Assembly (NCBI RefSeq): GCF_037975245.1
Contig: NC_092573.1
Location: 8,048,501-8,112,500, forward strand
Direction: 5' to 3'
Origin: Apostichopus japonicus
Lineage: Eukaryota > Echinodermata > Holothuroidea > Aspidochirotida > Stichopodidae
Length of the DNA stretch: 64,000 nucleotides
Below, in pieces: positions 1-12,422 of this stretch; position 1 is the stretch's first letter, and each line of letters begins with the position of its first letter. The notes under the pieces are model-generated. The model was not told the DNA's origin and did no database searches. It saw nothing but the letters and a program-made list of their open reading frames with translations. The position numbers and the translations under genes were made by a program.

Positions 1-1714
1 TTGATACTATTGAACACAGGACGATAGGCATATGAACTATGGGGTACCGGGAGATGATCAGGGGTAAGGTGTTATTTACCCCAGTGTCAATAATGTTATG
101 AAATAACAGGAACAAAGAAAAGGACATACATTACCACGTTTGCCAAATTTCAGACTAATTCCTGTCTCTGACATATATTTTTGTGGCACATTTTCGCTAT
201 AAGAGGAGGAACATTGTATCAAATTGGGACATCCCCCTGGACCCTTGCCGGAGATTTTCCTGATATGTATTTTGTGCCTTACACTCGCTACCAGAAAACA
301 GTTGAGACGATTCACGGAGATAACAAAATATTGAATTTGACACGTCTCTGGCAGCAGAAGTGAACTTGAAGCGAACAGATGTGATATCATGCAGCATTAT
401 TATAACATTTTTTAAACTTTTATTACAAATCTCTACTTTACATTTAAAGAATCTCATTATGAATACACTACAGTGATTGGTATATTGTAAACATATTCCA
501 CATCCCCTAACTAGGTAAAGTTGGAACACCATCCAATTCAACGTCAAACCATAAAGTGACACAAAGTCATTCGCTGTCCATTCTGCAACAATGACATGAA
601 AAACTCTTTGCATCAAGTTCACGTATGGTACTATGACAATTTCAATTATCAATATCTACAGAAAGCCATGTAGAAGTGTTGAAGCTTGAATGAATCTGGT
701 GAGAATTAAGGATATTATCGGTTCTTATCGGGTCACGTGATTACCATTTCAGAAGTTTAATATGTATAAAAAATAGCACATTATTAGCATTAATTATTAT
801 TATTTTCTCTTTACGAGGTGATAAAGTTTCTGTGAAGTTTAAAGCGTTATGAACAAAAGTTTATCTTTACATATGAATGATTACTGAGTATGAATATCCT
901 GTTCATACTTCAGGTCTTCGGTAACATCGTATTTGCGCCTAATACAAAGCAATATAACTGCCTTCAAAAAATACATTGACGTCACAGAATGAATTCTTTA
1001 TGAACGCAGGTTTTTGGGGGAAGCGACTACAAGTTTATTACATTAGGTACTTCCTCTTAGATCAAAAAGGCAAATCTAGCAACGTTTACATTGCGTTAAT
1101 GAGTTTTGATTTCAAAGTGATCATAAATAGGGTTACAGAGTGAATATATTATCACCTGCAAAGAACGACATGAAGATATGGGCATACGTATACATAATAA
1201 AATCAAAGGGGCTTCTTTGTTTTTACAAAGTAATCTCTTGTACAAACCTACACAAATACATACACCTATCATTATTAACATCTTCAGTTTATCTCACACA
1301 GGTCCGTATTCCTCTAAAAATTAATATTATCATCACTCCCTGGGATCTTCAATATGAAATTAACTAACCGCCCATCCACACCCCTCCATATCTCTCTCAC
1401 TCATCTCCCAACTACATCCACAATTGTTCAAGGAAACATTTATATATAACCACAACACCCCTGGGGATGACGTACCCAAAAATTTCCTTGCACAAGAACT
1501 ACTCTTGAATTGAAAGAATAGGCGGAAAGGTGGCATTAGAAGCGCCTTTGCCGACATAAGGATTATCATCAAGAAGATATCGATAGCTTTCTATATGAAA
1601 TGGTTTTCAAACTTCATAGAGCAAATCCACGATTGAAAATTGTTAAAAGTCATTCGGCTTTTCCTAATACATATCTCCCTACTAGCTTCGAAGAAGTGAT
1701 TGATATTCATGCCC

Positions 1715-2488
1715 ATAACATTTTATTTCCTCTTCGTCACCGCCTTCTGTTTCTTCATACAATTCTTCTCCATCCCATTCACCATCTCTAACCATTTTGG
1801 ACATGGATACCTCGTAACAGTAATGTCCGTTCGTATCGCCTCTGTTGTGTACAGTTGCTAATATAATCTTGCCTGGGTAAGGTGTAGCAGCAGGAGGCAA
1901 TTGTCTCGATTGTACGGTCTTCTTTACCAAATCGGGTTAGTCGTTCATATCCTCGTCACTTTGTTCATCTTTCTCCTCCTATAGACTGGCCATCTTGTTA
2001 ACTTTACTCGAGGACTTGGTTAAAGAGAGTTCCCTTATATTTAGTTTTCTATCTTCGATTTCTTGTTTCTTGAAGTTCCTTCTCGTTTTGTTCAATCCAT
2101 TTTCCTTTAGTTCCTTACTTTTCTCTAATTTCCCTGTATCCATTCGATTTTCCATAAGTAGACTCCCTGCGTGTCGATTTCTGTTTCGTCATATATTTTC
2201 CACGTCTTCTTTCATTAGCTTACCTGGTGATGAAACAGCAAGACCAGGAATTTGGGACGTTGTCTGTGGCGGTTTCCCACCATGAAAGTTGGCGCCAAGA
2301 CCAACTGGGTCAACACTAACTGCTTATTTAAAGTGATTTCTTTGAGTCGATACAAAGGAGTGAAAGTCACCAGAAAGAGCCTCAGATTTCGAGCTAAGGT
2401 CCACAATTGCAGCTTGTTCTCCATCATTGCCATTTTAAAATACTTGGTAACTTTCCAATTGTATTTGGGGGGGGGGGGTTAACCCTGT
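1715..2488 (-). pseudogene. Pseudogene of the gene 2 cytoplasmic-tail exon
   Basis: This is the copy A counterpart of the last exon of gene 2 (35228-36351). The reading frame of the intact exon can be followed at DNA level, but it is broken. The codon after the conserved Asp before PDLVK is TAA (1939-1937) where gene 2 has GAA. About 320 bp that encode the middle of the tail, including several tyrosine motifs, are missing near 1995-2010, and the region further upstream contains indels. The original stop is lost and replaced by unrelated codons. The acceptor AG (2490-2489) survives, next to an expanded homopolymer at 2467-2478. Exons that would supply a membrane segment are deleted from copy A, so no functional product is expected. 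Confidence 0.85.
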
Positions 2489-2793
2489 CTGCGGGAAACA
2501 GAAAGATAACAAGAATATGTTCTGGTTCAAATGATGTGGAGCAACCATACTATGCATTTGTGAATGAAACAGCGTACATATTGAAGCTATTGTGTAATTT
2601 CTAATAATCATTTCAAATATAATTTATCGCAGCGAACGAGCACGTTATGAAGACAGTTGTTAAATTAATACTTCTGAAATTCTTTGTACAATGCAAAAGG
2701 TGACTTGAATTTGATTTATTGTAGACCATCAAAATAGAAACAGCTACCAGCCCTTGTTGTAAGCGACATCTCTAGCATGTACTTTGAACTTTT

Positions 2794-4258
2794 AAGAAAT
2801 GTGCCTTTAGGTACCACACCACAATAAGAGTAACTCGAAATATTCACGGCCGGAGAAAGCTAAAACGTCCTAATGTAATGCTTGTTTAAGCATATTATCA
2901 TTTAACATAATATTTCCTGCCGTTATTATGAGAATGAGCGAAATTTAACGTACAGATGGTGTGAAAATAGGGAAGATTGAAGGTGATATAAACCATTTTA
3001 GATAATCTTTGGTTAAATGTTGATATTAAATAATCTTTGGTTAAATGTTAATATTACTCCGAGCGAGCAGGTACAGTATGCTAAAAGTACTCCTCTTCTA
3101 ACTCAAAATGTAAACGGTCATGATATTAAACTTTGCAAGTGTCATAATAGGCATGGGTGCAGACCCTGGTGGGGACAGCGGGACGCGCCCTCGTCGACTT
3201 TTTCAGGGATGGGGACATGATATACCGTGTCCCCACCAATTTGTCTTGACCAAACGCTGCATTTCAAATTCCCCTGTATTGAACTTTGACGCAGTTTGAT
3301 CCAGCATTGTGCAAATGGTATGCTATAAAAGACAAGAATTATTACTATTGACACTGTTAGGCATCACTTCTCTGCTGAAGGATTAACAGATTCAATCATG
3401 TGAAACATGATCTATACACGGGACTTGTGGTCAGAAAACGGACAATCTCACTCTGTGTGTTGGCAATTTGAGCTAGCTTCACGTCCTGCAGGGTTTCAAC
3501 TTTTAGTTGTACTACCTGACGTTTTTGTCAATTTCGGGAAATATTTGGAGAAGGTAATGCTTTGGAAGGAAAGTATTTGGATGTTTCTAATTATATGTCT
3601 CTGAAGTAAGAATAAACTAGGCCTTACAACCTACTACACTATAGTACACTTTTCATTTCACCGTGAGACGTATAGCTTTCTAAGATGAATATACGAGCAT
3701 GCAGGAGCAGCATTCATGTAAGTCGATGTAACATAAATTATCACTAGTTCTCATTTTATTATATTTATCCGCATTTGTTAACTATAGGACGGTATTCGCA
3801 TTTGCGGCAGTCTATAATTGTTTTCCGGGAGAGGACCCCAGACCCATCGTATACAAAAGTCTACTTGGATTAATTGTACCCTGATTTTTCTTCTGCAGAC
3901 GCCCATGTATTTCTCCAAACTAAATTTATCAGCAAAGAGATCTCAAACTTAAGGAGGTTTGGGAGCATCATTAGGTCTGAGAAGTGTTACTTCCGGCGAT
4001 CTGGGAGGTATATTTGGCCAAAAAATGAGTGTCTGCTACGCGCGAACCCATGGTCCACTTAGATAGTATCAGAGAACAGACAAGCGGCCCCACCACTAAC
4101 CAAGACTGATCTGCGCCCATAATAATAGGTCAGCTATCATGTGGTGGGTAGGATATGCCAGTTGTAAATTTCTATGTATGATTTGGCAGGTTTTGACAGT
4201 GACGAGATAAGCGTATATGTCAATGGATAATTAAATGTGATGCGACACCTTTGGGAAT
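2794..4258. other. Copy A-specific 1.46-kb segment of unknown origin
   Basis: Copy A and copy B match on both sides of this block (2793 with about 38850, and 4259 with about 38858), but the block itself has no counterpart in copy B. It is either an insertion in A or a deletion in B. No terminal inverted repeats, target-site duplication or recognisable protein were seen. It contains a short tandem duplication of about 29 bp at 3002-3056. Confidence 0.5.
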
Positions 4259-4796
4259 CTGACGGTAATGAATTAAAGTGACTAAACTACTTAGTCTAAA
4301 GATAAATTGTTGGACCAACACAAGCATAATAATAAATCAGAAGCGTTGTATGTGACCAGATAATTCGATTTTAACAATATATCCCAATATTGTCAAGGAC
4401 ATATGATGATGAATGTCATTAAAAGGGCTCTTTTGTTTAAATGAGGATAAAAAAGGTCTTGATTCAGTTATCAGAATTGATGACTTTTTATTTGATAATG
4501 GTATATTGCGACTACAATTCTGCGTAAAAAAGCAAACTTTCGTGTAAGAATAGTATATAAATCAAAATTGTCAATTTCCGTTTAATCTACACTGCACTCA
4601 TATTTCATGCATTATGACGATAAACGCAACCAACGTCATATTCTTTGGTACTTCACTTTGCATTTTTTCCCAAACCAATGCCAGTGCAAAGTAAAACAAA
4701 ATTACATCCAAAGGAAAAGAAGAAAGCGAAGATTCGACTAGTACATTTATAAGGACAATTTAAAGGTACTATTGACAAGCATTGCTCCAAGTTGTA

Positions 4797-4853
4797 ACTA
4801 TAAAACTTTTAGATGTGATGTCAATTACCTTACCTCGATAAAGTTTGGTGGAC
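4797..4853 (-). pseudogene. Relic of the gene 2 FN3 first-half exon
   Basis: This stretch is homologous to the start of the gene 2 exon at 41159-41259: the PPxFIEV codons are still readable after the acceptor AG. Extra nucleotides after IEV shift the frame, and the remainder of the exon plus the second FN3 exon are missing from copy A. It is a short dead fragment. Confidence 0.6.
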
Positions 4854-6420
4854 CTTGATCCAAAGACAAGGATTTAGGATATAGATTTAGATATTTGGTA
4901 CCAATGGGATTAGTTACCTACAAAAGATAAAGGGATAATTAACAGTAAAAATGTATGGTGATGACTTATGAATGGTGTCAAGAAGATGAGAATATCCCTT
5001 TTAGATAACAAAATGAGACGAAAGCATTCAATTTTTGTTAAAAAACAATCTTTTGAAAATTCTACAGAGTTTCCTTTCATAAAGAAACACAAGTTGTACA
5101 AAATAGAGAATAAGGTATTCCAATGCATGTCTTCTTAATGGAGAGATTCAATGGTTCAAATTCTAAATAAAATGCCCCTGACGATATGAGAATTACTTGT
5201 GACAAACCAGGAGGTTAGTTCACTACGACAAGGGATTTCAAACAGCCCGTAAGTAAATGTGACTTACATGGGATGAATCTCTTCACCTGATAAGCTAAAA
5301 AGTTGATAACTTCGATATCCTATACGGAGTGGCAAAGAAGGAGGAGGGGTTCTGGTCTTAAGGAGGAAGACATGTAGAGGTATCGTAAAGACAATTTTCC
5401 GTTGTCTCGGTGCGGTGGAGTCCAATATACATGACCGTGGTTGCATGGTCCCAGAATATTTGTTATATTTTTCTGGCGAATTTCCTCGACGATTGTATAA
5501 ATAAGTTTCAATACAATATGTATTTGTGATAAACATGGTTTACAGTGAAGTTTCGTCTCATATTCTGGTATGATTTCTTGGTCAATATTATTTTGAACTC
5601 CTAAAAACGTGTCAGCTGACGTCAATTGTCTGGTTACGAATTCAATAAATATTATACTATCTTTGTTTACGTAGTATTCACATAAGAAGTCAGTCGAAAC
5701 ATGAAGGTAAGTAACCAGTAAGAAACATAGCTTTAGTTTGAATTAAGCATTGGGAGTGACACTTCCTTAACTGGATGAAAACATCTTCTTGCTTTCACTG
5801 ATGATATGATATCAACCTTTATTTGATCTTTAAATCTTTTTGGGTACAGGAGGCAGAAAGTGGTAGGCCTAATCAACATTATTACAGGGTACTTAAGTTT
5901 CATTACGCTTCTTTCTTATCGATTAAATACGTACTCTTTCGAAATTATGAGCAAATCTTACACTACAGATGGGCAAATTTCGTTCCGCGTGGGCTGTAAA
6001 TTAAGTTTTCATACCAGCAAGGTTTTTGTTTGGCCACTTTTACTTTTGTGATGATATGCTGTACGCTGCGTTTAAACTATTATATAGTTAATCCACTCAG
6101 TTACTTAGATGGTACGTTTTTATTTTCAAAACATTTAAAGTGATATTAAACTATAGCGTCAGTTACAACCCCTCTACCTTCCCCACTGTACAACACTCCC
6201 TCCCCAATCAGCCAGATCTTACTTAACTTACGTTTTTTTAAAGGTAGTGAGTAAATCTGTAACCAGGAAGTCTAGAAAAATCAGCTTCAAGTCCAAATTT
6301 ATCCAACATGTACATCATCTTAAAACAAATCCTATTTTTTACCTTTCACCAGTTTTCTTCCAGTTTGCGTCCCTAATGTCCGACAAGAATATTATCGTGA
6401 ATTGTCACTACATTATCATT

Positions 6421-6717
6421 ATCTACATTACATTATCTTTGAACAGTTAGACACGGTGCCGTGGTATTAGAACATACCAACTTGGTTGATGGAAAATGAT
6501 ATGATAACGTACCATACGTAAACTTGTATCTCGTCTTGTACGAGATTTGTCTTCAAAGAGTGCATTCCTTTTATACTAGCCTGAATATTGGCTTAAGTTT
6601 ACGAGCGCGATAATGTACTACTTCAAAGAAACACCGCCTCTAATTAGCGGTCACCAGCCTTCCGGAGACCGGAAAGCTCAACTCTTTGAACAAAGGCCAG
6701 GTGCACGATTGCTTACC
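6421..6717. other. Non-coding spacer
   Basis: This lies between the end of copy A and the Penelope-like element. No gene, repeat array or RNA gene was recognised. Confidence 0.5.
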
Positions 6718-6768
6718 TTATATTAAACCAAAATAAAAATAATATAAAACTGTTAGCAAACTGCTTAT

Positions 6769-6830
6769 CCACTAGAGAGCCCGTGTAATAGATCCTAGCA
6801 GGACTTTCTTCAGAGGCTAAATGACAAGTA
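6769..6830 (-). ncRNA. Possible decayed hammerhead ribozyme of the PLE
   Basis: On the minus strand, 3' of the endonuclease, a CTGAAGA box (6813-6807) is followed directly by a small hairpin (6805-6792) with stem AGTCC pairing GGAT through one G-T wobble and a TGCT loop. This matches the order of the conserved CUGAnGA core and stem II of PLE-associated hammerhead ribozymes. The second core element, expected to read CGAAA, is replaced by CTATTACA, so the motif would be inactive. The call rests on a short motif plus its position in the element. Confidence 0.35.
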
Positions 6831-7139
6831 ACAGAAACAGAAGGGACAAAAACACGCACGAAATACGGACAGGTTAAAGAGCATGGTGAACAAAAAGAGA
6901 TAGATGAGAGGGGCTTAGTAGACAAGGGACGGAGAGAAGAAAGCAACAGGGGAAGAGGAGAGGTAGGAGGTAAACAGTGAAGGGACATAGATAGGATTAA
7001 GGGAAGGGGGTAGGGAATCAACTGGAGGACAAAGACAGAAAGGTGTGGAGGGGAAAAAGGGGGTAGAAGAGAGCTTTGAGAAGAGGAGTGATTGGGGGGA
7101 CGGGGGAGATGGAGGGGGATACAGAACAAAGGTTAGTTT

Positions 7140-7904
7140 TGTCCTTCCTGAATGTTGAGCCCATGAGGTTGAATGGTGCAAAGGCGTTGAATCCACAGCT
7201 TCTCTCGCTGCTGATTCGTACTAGGTCAGGGCGGCTACCTAAGGATTCAATCCCCTGTAGGGACATGTCGTTAATGGTATGATTGGGAAGGTTAAAATTT
7301 TCTCCAACTGCGGTATCAGTCTTCATGGTGTTGACTGTGGATCTGTGACCATAGAATCGCTTCTTGTGGGTGGTTTTGGTGTCGCCAACATACTGGATGC
7401 CGCAAACTCTACAAGAGATCAGATAGATGACATTAGTGGTTGTGCAAGTGACGTGACCTAGTCTTGTGTGAGTTGCATGCTTTGGCTGGTGATGGAATTA
7501 GATTCAACAATATGGTGGCTACAGATGATGCATCTCGAAGTACGATCACATTTGAAAGTACCATGCTGAATGGGTATAGGGTTAGAAGTTAGAGGTGGAA
7601 CAGCAGCACGCACAAGAAGGTCTCGTAGGTTGCGTGGGCGTCTGTAGGCGCTGGTGGGTTTTTCAGGGACGGCTCGTTGGAGTCTACCTGAAGTGAGGAG
7701 ACTGTTGTGGTTGTTAGAGGTGATTTGCTGAAGAGGAGGAAGATTTGAGTGGAAAGTAATAACCGGGGGGAGCTTGTAGTTGCAATCTCGTCCTTTTTTG
7801 TCCTTCACTGCCAACGTAGATGATCTGGATAGGGAGCGGACTCTCTGAATGGCTTCACGCACCATTCTGGCACTATGGCCCCTGGCAGTAAGGTGTTTTT
7901 CCAA
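7140..7904 (-). pseudogene. PLE linker and GIY-YIG endonuclease fragment
   Basis: This is the C-terminal part of the Penelope-like polyprotein. The linker frame (7904-7458) carries the RRPRNLRDLLVRA motif and a Cys cluster (CDRTSRCIIC). After a frame change near 7460, the GIY-YIG nuclease begins with IYLISC and QYVGDT followed by a KKRFYGHRSTVNT segment. The downstream reading frame dissolves into a pyrimidine-rich simple sequence. Confidence 0.85.
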
Positions 7905-8091
7905 AGCAGCTGTATGGCGAATGAAGGAGGAATTGTTAGAGCAAATGCGACGAAGACAAAGTGCTTGACTGTAGGCAATTCCAGACTTGCAGTGACGGGG
8001 ATAGCAGCTTGCAGAATAGAGATACTGGTGTGTGTGTCTGTGGGCTTGGTGTATGAGTCAGTAGAGAGAGAACCGTGTTCCTTGCGAACAG

Positions 8092-9050
8092 TCACATCGA
8101 GAAAGTTACCCTGTAGGTAAGAGTAATCAGAGCTGAATTTGAGAATTGATTGTGATTGATGAAGGTGAGCAGGCTATCCTCATCACTGGTCCAAACGAAG
8201 AAGATGTCATCAATGTAGCGCCACCAAATAAGAGGACGGCAGGGAGCTGCACTGAGCATGCGTTCTTCGAGACTAGACATAAAAAGGCAAGCAAAGGAAA
8301 GAGCAATCCTGGTTCCCATGGCAGTCCCGTGTCTTTGAAGGTAATGCTTGTCCATGAACGTGAAGTTGTTTTTGGTGAGAACCTGTTGCATGAGAACTTT
8401 GATGTCAGAGATGGGTGGACAAGGGTGGACCTTCTTAGACAGGGCTGCACACGTGGCTGCCATACCTTCAGCATGAGGGATGTTAGTGTAAAGAGAAGTG
8501 ACGTCTAACGTACCGATGATGGCTGTACTGGTTCTTGATATCTTCAAGTTTCCTGAGAAAATCTGGAGTGTCATGGATATAAGAATTAATCTGAGGAACA
8601 AGAGGTTTAATGAAGTGGTCCACAAACAAGGATATCTTCTCGGTGGGGGATCCATTGCCTGAGATGATAGGCCTACCAGGGTACCAGGCTTGTAAATTTT
8701 GGACAGAAGATAAAACCTGGCTGCCTTACAGTATGTGGGTGAAAGGAAAGAAACAGCCTTCTTAGAGATCTGGTTCCGCTGGTACATATCAGTGATGGTC
8801 TGTTTTATCTGCTGGGAGAAAATAGCTGTGGGATCAGAATCAAGAAGAGTGTAAGTGTCACTGTTGGAGAGATGACGCATGGCTTCCTTGATGTAATCCT
8901 GTCGATCCTGGATGACAACTACAGAACCTTTGTAGGCTGGCTTAATGATAATGTCACTGCGAGACATCAGTGAGGAGAGTGCTGTACACTCATCTTTTGG
9001 AAGGTTGTCGTGTGTTCTGCGGAGAGGAGAGTCTGACTGGTTAGTCCCAG
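8092..9050 (-). pseudogene. PLE reverse transcriptase fragment
   Basis: This is the RT domain of the element. The longest open stretch is 8967-8092. A further piece that reads SPLRRTHDNLPKDECTALSS continues the frame upstream to about 9050. Fingers and palm motifs are readable, including the YIDD box, but the frame breaks near 8120, where the conserved sequence (reading FLDVTVRKEH) continues in another frame. There is also a local frame disturbance near 8670-8560. It has the length and motif order of a Penelope RT rather than a LINE or LTR RT. Confidence 0.88.
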
Positions 9051-9121
9051 AGCTTGTGTGTAGGCTTCTAAAACAGGGACTCTGTTCTTAGGAGGCATCA
9101 AAGAACTTTTATATTAAACCA

Positions 9122-10016
9122 GTTAGAGGTATAACGGGGATTTTCCGGCAAAGAATTACAACATCACTTTAAGCTTAAAACAGTCAATACAGCGTAACGA
9201 ATAGCTTTCAAAAGTTAAAATACTACGCAAGTTCGGTTACCAAATTTTCTCATATGTATCAGTGTTGGTGATTTTTCCCCTTAACTTTAAATAATTATTA
9301 CAATAATGGAATGGAATGTTTGTCATTCTACCGTGTTACTCTCATACGAAAAACAAATATATAATCAGTGGCAATCAATCATTGTCCAAAAAATTGCTAC
9401 TCCTATGATTGTAATTAGGGGAAAGTTGGATTATTTGTCATTCTACCGTCACTCGTATACGGAATACAATCAGATCCTACATTCAAGTTGATAGAATAAA
9501 TTTCCATCTCAATTCTCGTTCCTAATTCTAGAATTTGTTATTTAAAGACGACTATTATTCACAAGTTTGTTGATAATAAACCAGTTGACAAATGTAAAGC
9601 GTCAGTGTACTCAATTTCAGTAATTTTCTAAAACTGTTATTCAGAACAATAACTATAAGAGTACTTGGCATTTTCATCAATTCTTACCGGTTCTTTGCAA
9701 AACCGACAGAAAAAGATGACGAAATGAAGAAATCACGCATACACAAAAGGGAGTGTCTTATGTTATACTTGCTATTTTGTGGGGTTATGATGTCAATCAC
9801 TTTATTAACCATTGTATTTGTTGCGGGCAAGTAATTTCCTGAAATTGAGATGTGTCTGTTTCCTCGTGAGTTCCGTTATTCTTTTGTAGTAGATTTTTTA
9901 TGGGGGAGGCGAATGTATTCAGAATTCAGGTATCATTTTACCAAAGACAATCGACGTGTGACTGTACAAAACTTATACGTTTGATTGGATAAGAAACCTA
10001 ACAGATATCAAGGGAG
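9122..10016. other. Region upstream of gene 1
   Basis: This spans the PLE end to the gene 1 start codon. It should contain the gene 1 promoter and 5' UTR, but no TATA box, CpG cluster or upstream non-coding exon could be assigned with confidence. Confidence 0.4.
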
Positions 10017-10098
10017 ATGGATCGTCTGTTCCTGACGCTGATCCAGCTATGTGCGCTTACGTCTTTTACTGGGGCTTGTCTATTCAGAGATGCCAGTC
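10017..10098 (+). CDS. Gene 1 exon 1: signal peptide
   Basis: The ATG at 10017 opens a classic signal peptide: charged MDR, then a hydrophobic core ending near TGA at residue 20. The donor is C|gtaagt and the exit phase is 1. This is the only ATG giving a secretory leader in phase with the M1 exon. Confidence 0.8.
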
Positions 10099-12390
10099 GT
10101 AAGTTGTGTTTTAATGTGTTAATCAGTTAATCGAGTATGCAAAATTTACGAAGAATAGTAGTGTTACTTGGAAGATCTGCGCTATGTGACTTTCCATGAG
10201 TTAATGATTGCTAGAAAGAAGGATATGCTGTATAACATGTACTTAAAGTGAGAGGTCTGTTTCATATTTGTTTGAAGTTTTTCATTTTGATCTAGTATAG
10301 AACGCGGAGTGGGCAAGCTAAAAAGGAAATGAACTGACAATTGACGTTTGCCCATACAAATCCTGCTAAGAACATTTCAATCTTGCGTTTTCGTCTGATT
10401 TGTCATTTGTAAATCCCTATGCGCATATAACAGAAAAAATCAACTTTCCTTGAAAAAGAACAGCTAGATAACTGAATAATCGAAATTTTGCTAACTATAA
10501 GATCAACAAATTATAGCATAGACCTCATTTTAATCTGTAATAAATGTTGTGTAAACATTTTGTCATGAAATTTACATGCTAATGTGTATGGCAAGAAGTT
10601 CCACAGGGTGTTATGTTTGTAACAGAGGACACAGTTAAACTCTTGAGTTATGTCAAACTAAGTCGATATTTTGGCCACGGCAGCCTAAAACAGTGTTCTG
10701 TGGACATCATGAGACTTTGTCTTATCTTAATCGATGAACAAAAAGTTCGAAGTATACCCTAACCAGTGACAGATACAGATATTCTCCATAGAAGCAACGG
10801 GAGGGGGTAGGTGGGGGTGGAAAAACGATTTTCTATAATTCAGTTGTCACATGATTCACCGAGGTGTTTATTTCCCAACAATTACAAAAAAAATGTAATT
10901 GAATGTATAATGACTGTACAGAAATACTCTTTTTGAAGTCTAAAAGTTTTATGTATGTTCTTTAGCAGGTCGTGAATATGTTGTTTGCGATCGTCTGCCA
11001 TGAGTTCTATAACGATACTTAATTATTTACTCAACAAATGAACGAAATGAATCTATAAATCATTGGACTAGATTAAATATCAGAGACTTTAGCGAGTTAA
11101 GGAGGGGATGGGGTGGACTTTCATGATATCATCACATAATTAGAAATCAGAAAACGGGATGAATTGTATATCAAGCATAAAGTCAACTAATGTTGTATAT
11201 TTGAACGTCTGAAAGATTTAATGAGATTCATATTAACATCCCAAAATGGATTTCTCCAAAATAATCAGGAACTGTACATTGGTTTATATGAAGTTGGGAT
11301 AGGGCAGAGCAGTTGGCCTACGTCTACTGGTGTTTTCTACAAATAAAATTCGACGAAAGACCGTAACTCTTGTGGTAAAATACATGTATTTCAAATATAG
11401 GGCGGAAGGTGTTCTCCTTAACGTTTTTAGGCCATGTTGTAATTAAACCCAGTCATGATTTCCTTTAGTGTGGAATTGATTAATATGCATGGTAGACCAT
11501 GCATAAGCCCCCACCCACGCACCTCCACCCCCTATCTCCTTACACCCATTCAATGTTTTACCCGCTTTTACTTTAAGACTAAGAATGGGAAAGCATATTT
11601 TTCTATACTATAAATAAGAAGAACATTAAAAGGGATAGTGTTTTGAAATCATTTCAGTAGATACATTGGTACGTACATATCATAGACTTATTTAACTAAT
11701 AACAGGAATGCGATCATCTCTGCTGATTCATGCATTAACTTGTAAGGAAGTAATATCTGCTAACGCGAGTTGCTTTGTCCTAAATGTCAGTAAAACTTTA
11801 AATTCCGCTAACACGTCAGGATAACATTTTGAAATTGTGTCGTTATGTTTCCGTATTTGTACATATCTAAATTAATAGCTTAATCTGAGAATGCCAATAT
11901 TCTTAAAGGTTATAAACCACGACATTAAATGTTAAGAGGAAACCGCACTGGGAAGTTATAAACAACGAACAAGCAATTTTTGGCTAGAACGAGATTCGAA
12001 CCAGTGACCTCAGAATTTAAACTGAGCTATTTATCCAAAATATTTAGTGGTGATCCCTTACATCCATTTCTTCGATGGGCCTTACAAATGTAACAACTAA
12101 GAGCTGGCTAGCTCAATTGAAATTATCACTTGTATGCCTTAGGTGACTGGTTCTATCCACTTTTCTTTTGCTCTTTTCCCATTTGAAATCTACTCTGAAA
12201 TGCAATAAACTACGACCATTTATTTCGGGAAAAAATTATGTGGGTTCACTGTTTCATGTGGTCCTGTTCTGGTGCAATTGTGTAATATCTTTGCGCAAAC
12301 ATTACATCATGTTAGACAAACAGTTTGTTATCAAATCTGAGTATACACATCGAATTCTTTCGCTGTATGGTTCAGTCAATGATCGTCTAT

Positions 12391-12422
<32 letters not shown>

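Larger units (their letters stand above)
1..6420 (+). repeat. Segmental duplication copy A (decayed)
   Basis: This segment is a diverged direct copy of about 33115-42945. Matching anchors include 261-300 with 33369-33412, 678-720 with 34189-34230, 1716-2450 with 35245-36320, 2530-2793 with 38560-38850, 4259-4780 with 38858-39575, 4830-5100 with 41225-41500, 5505-5740 with 41968-42220, and 6240-6420 with 42760-42945. Homology is already present at base 1, so the copy continues beyond the left edge. Relative to copy B it lacks about 36360-38545 and 39580-41210, and it carries about 1.46 kb (2794-4258) that copy B does not have. It holds only relics of gene 2 and no intact coding exon was found. 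Percent identity was not computed. Confidence 0.85.
6718..9121 (-). mobile_element. Penelope-like retroelement (PLE), degenerate
   Basis: The minus strand encodes a Penelope-type reverse transcriptase followed by a GIY-YIG endonuclease. RT landmarks in order are DIIIKPAYKGSVVVI (about 8955-8910), LDVTSLYTNIPHAEG, a HYLQRHGTAMGTR block, and WWRYIDDIFFVW with an intact YIDD catalytic box (about 8190-8230). The linker at 7900-7460 shows the typical AYRRPRNLRDLLVRAAV and CDRTSRCIIC signatures. The endonuclease starts with VIYLISCRVCGIQYVGDT (about 7430-7380). At least three frame changes split the protein, so the copy is dead. A polypyrimidine-rich stretch (minus strand, about 7110-6840) follows the endonuclease. 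The 13-bp string TTATATTAAACCA occurs at 6718-6730 and 9109-9121 and may be a target-site duplication or a terminal-repeat remnant. Confidence 0.92.

Noticed and set aside
6713-7196. Pro/Ser/Leu-rich frames on the minus strand
   Set aside because: They arise from the polypyrimidine stretch after the PLE endonuclease.
11978-12060. Functional tRNA gene (minus)
   Set aside because: A and B boxes are too close and no anticodon arm can form; called SINE-like instead.
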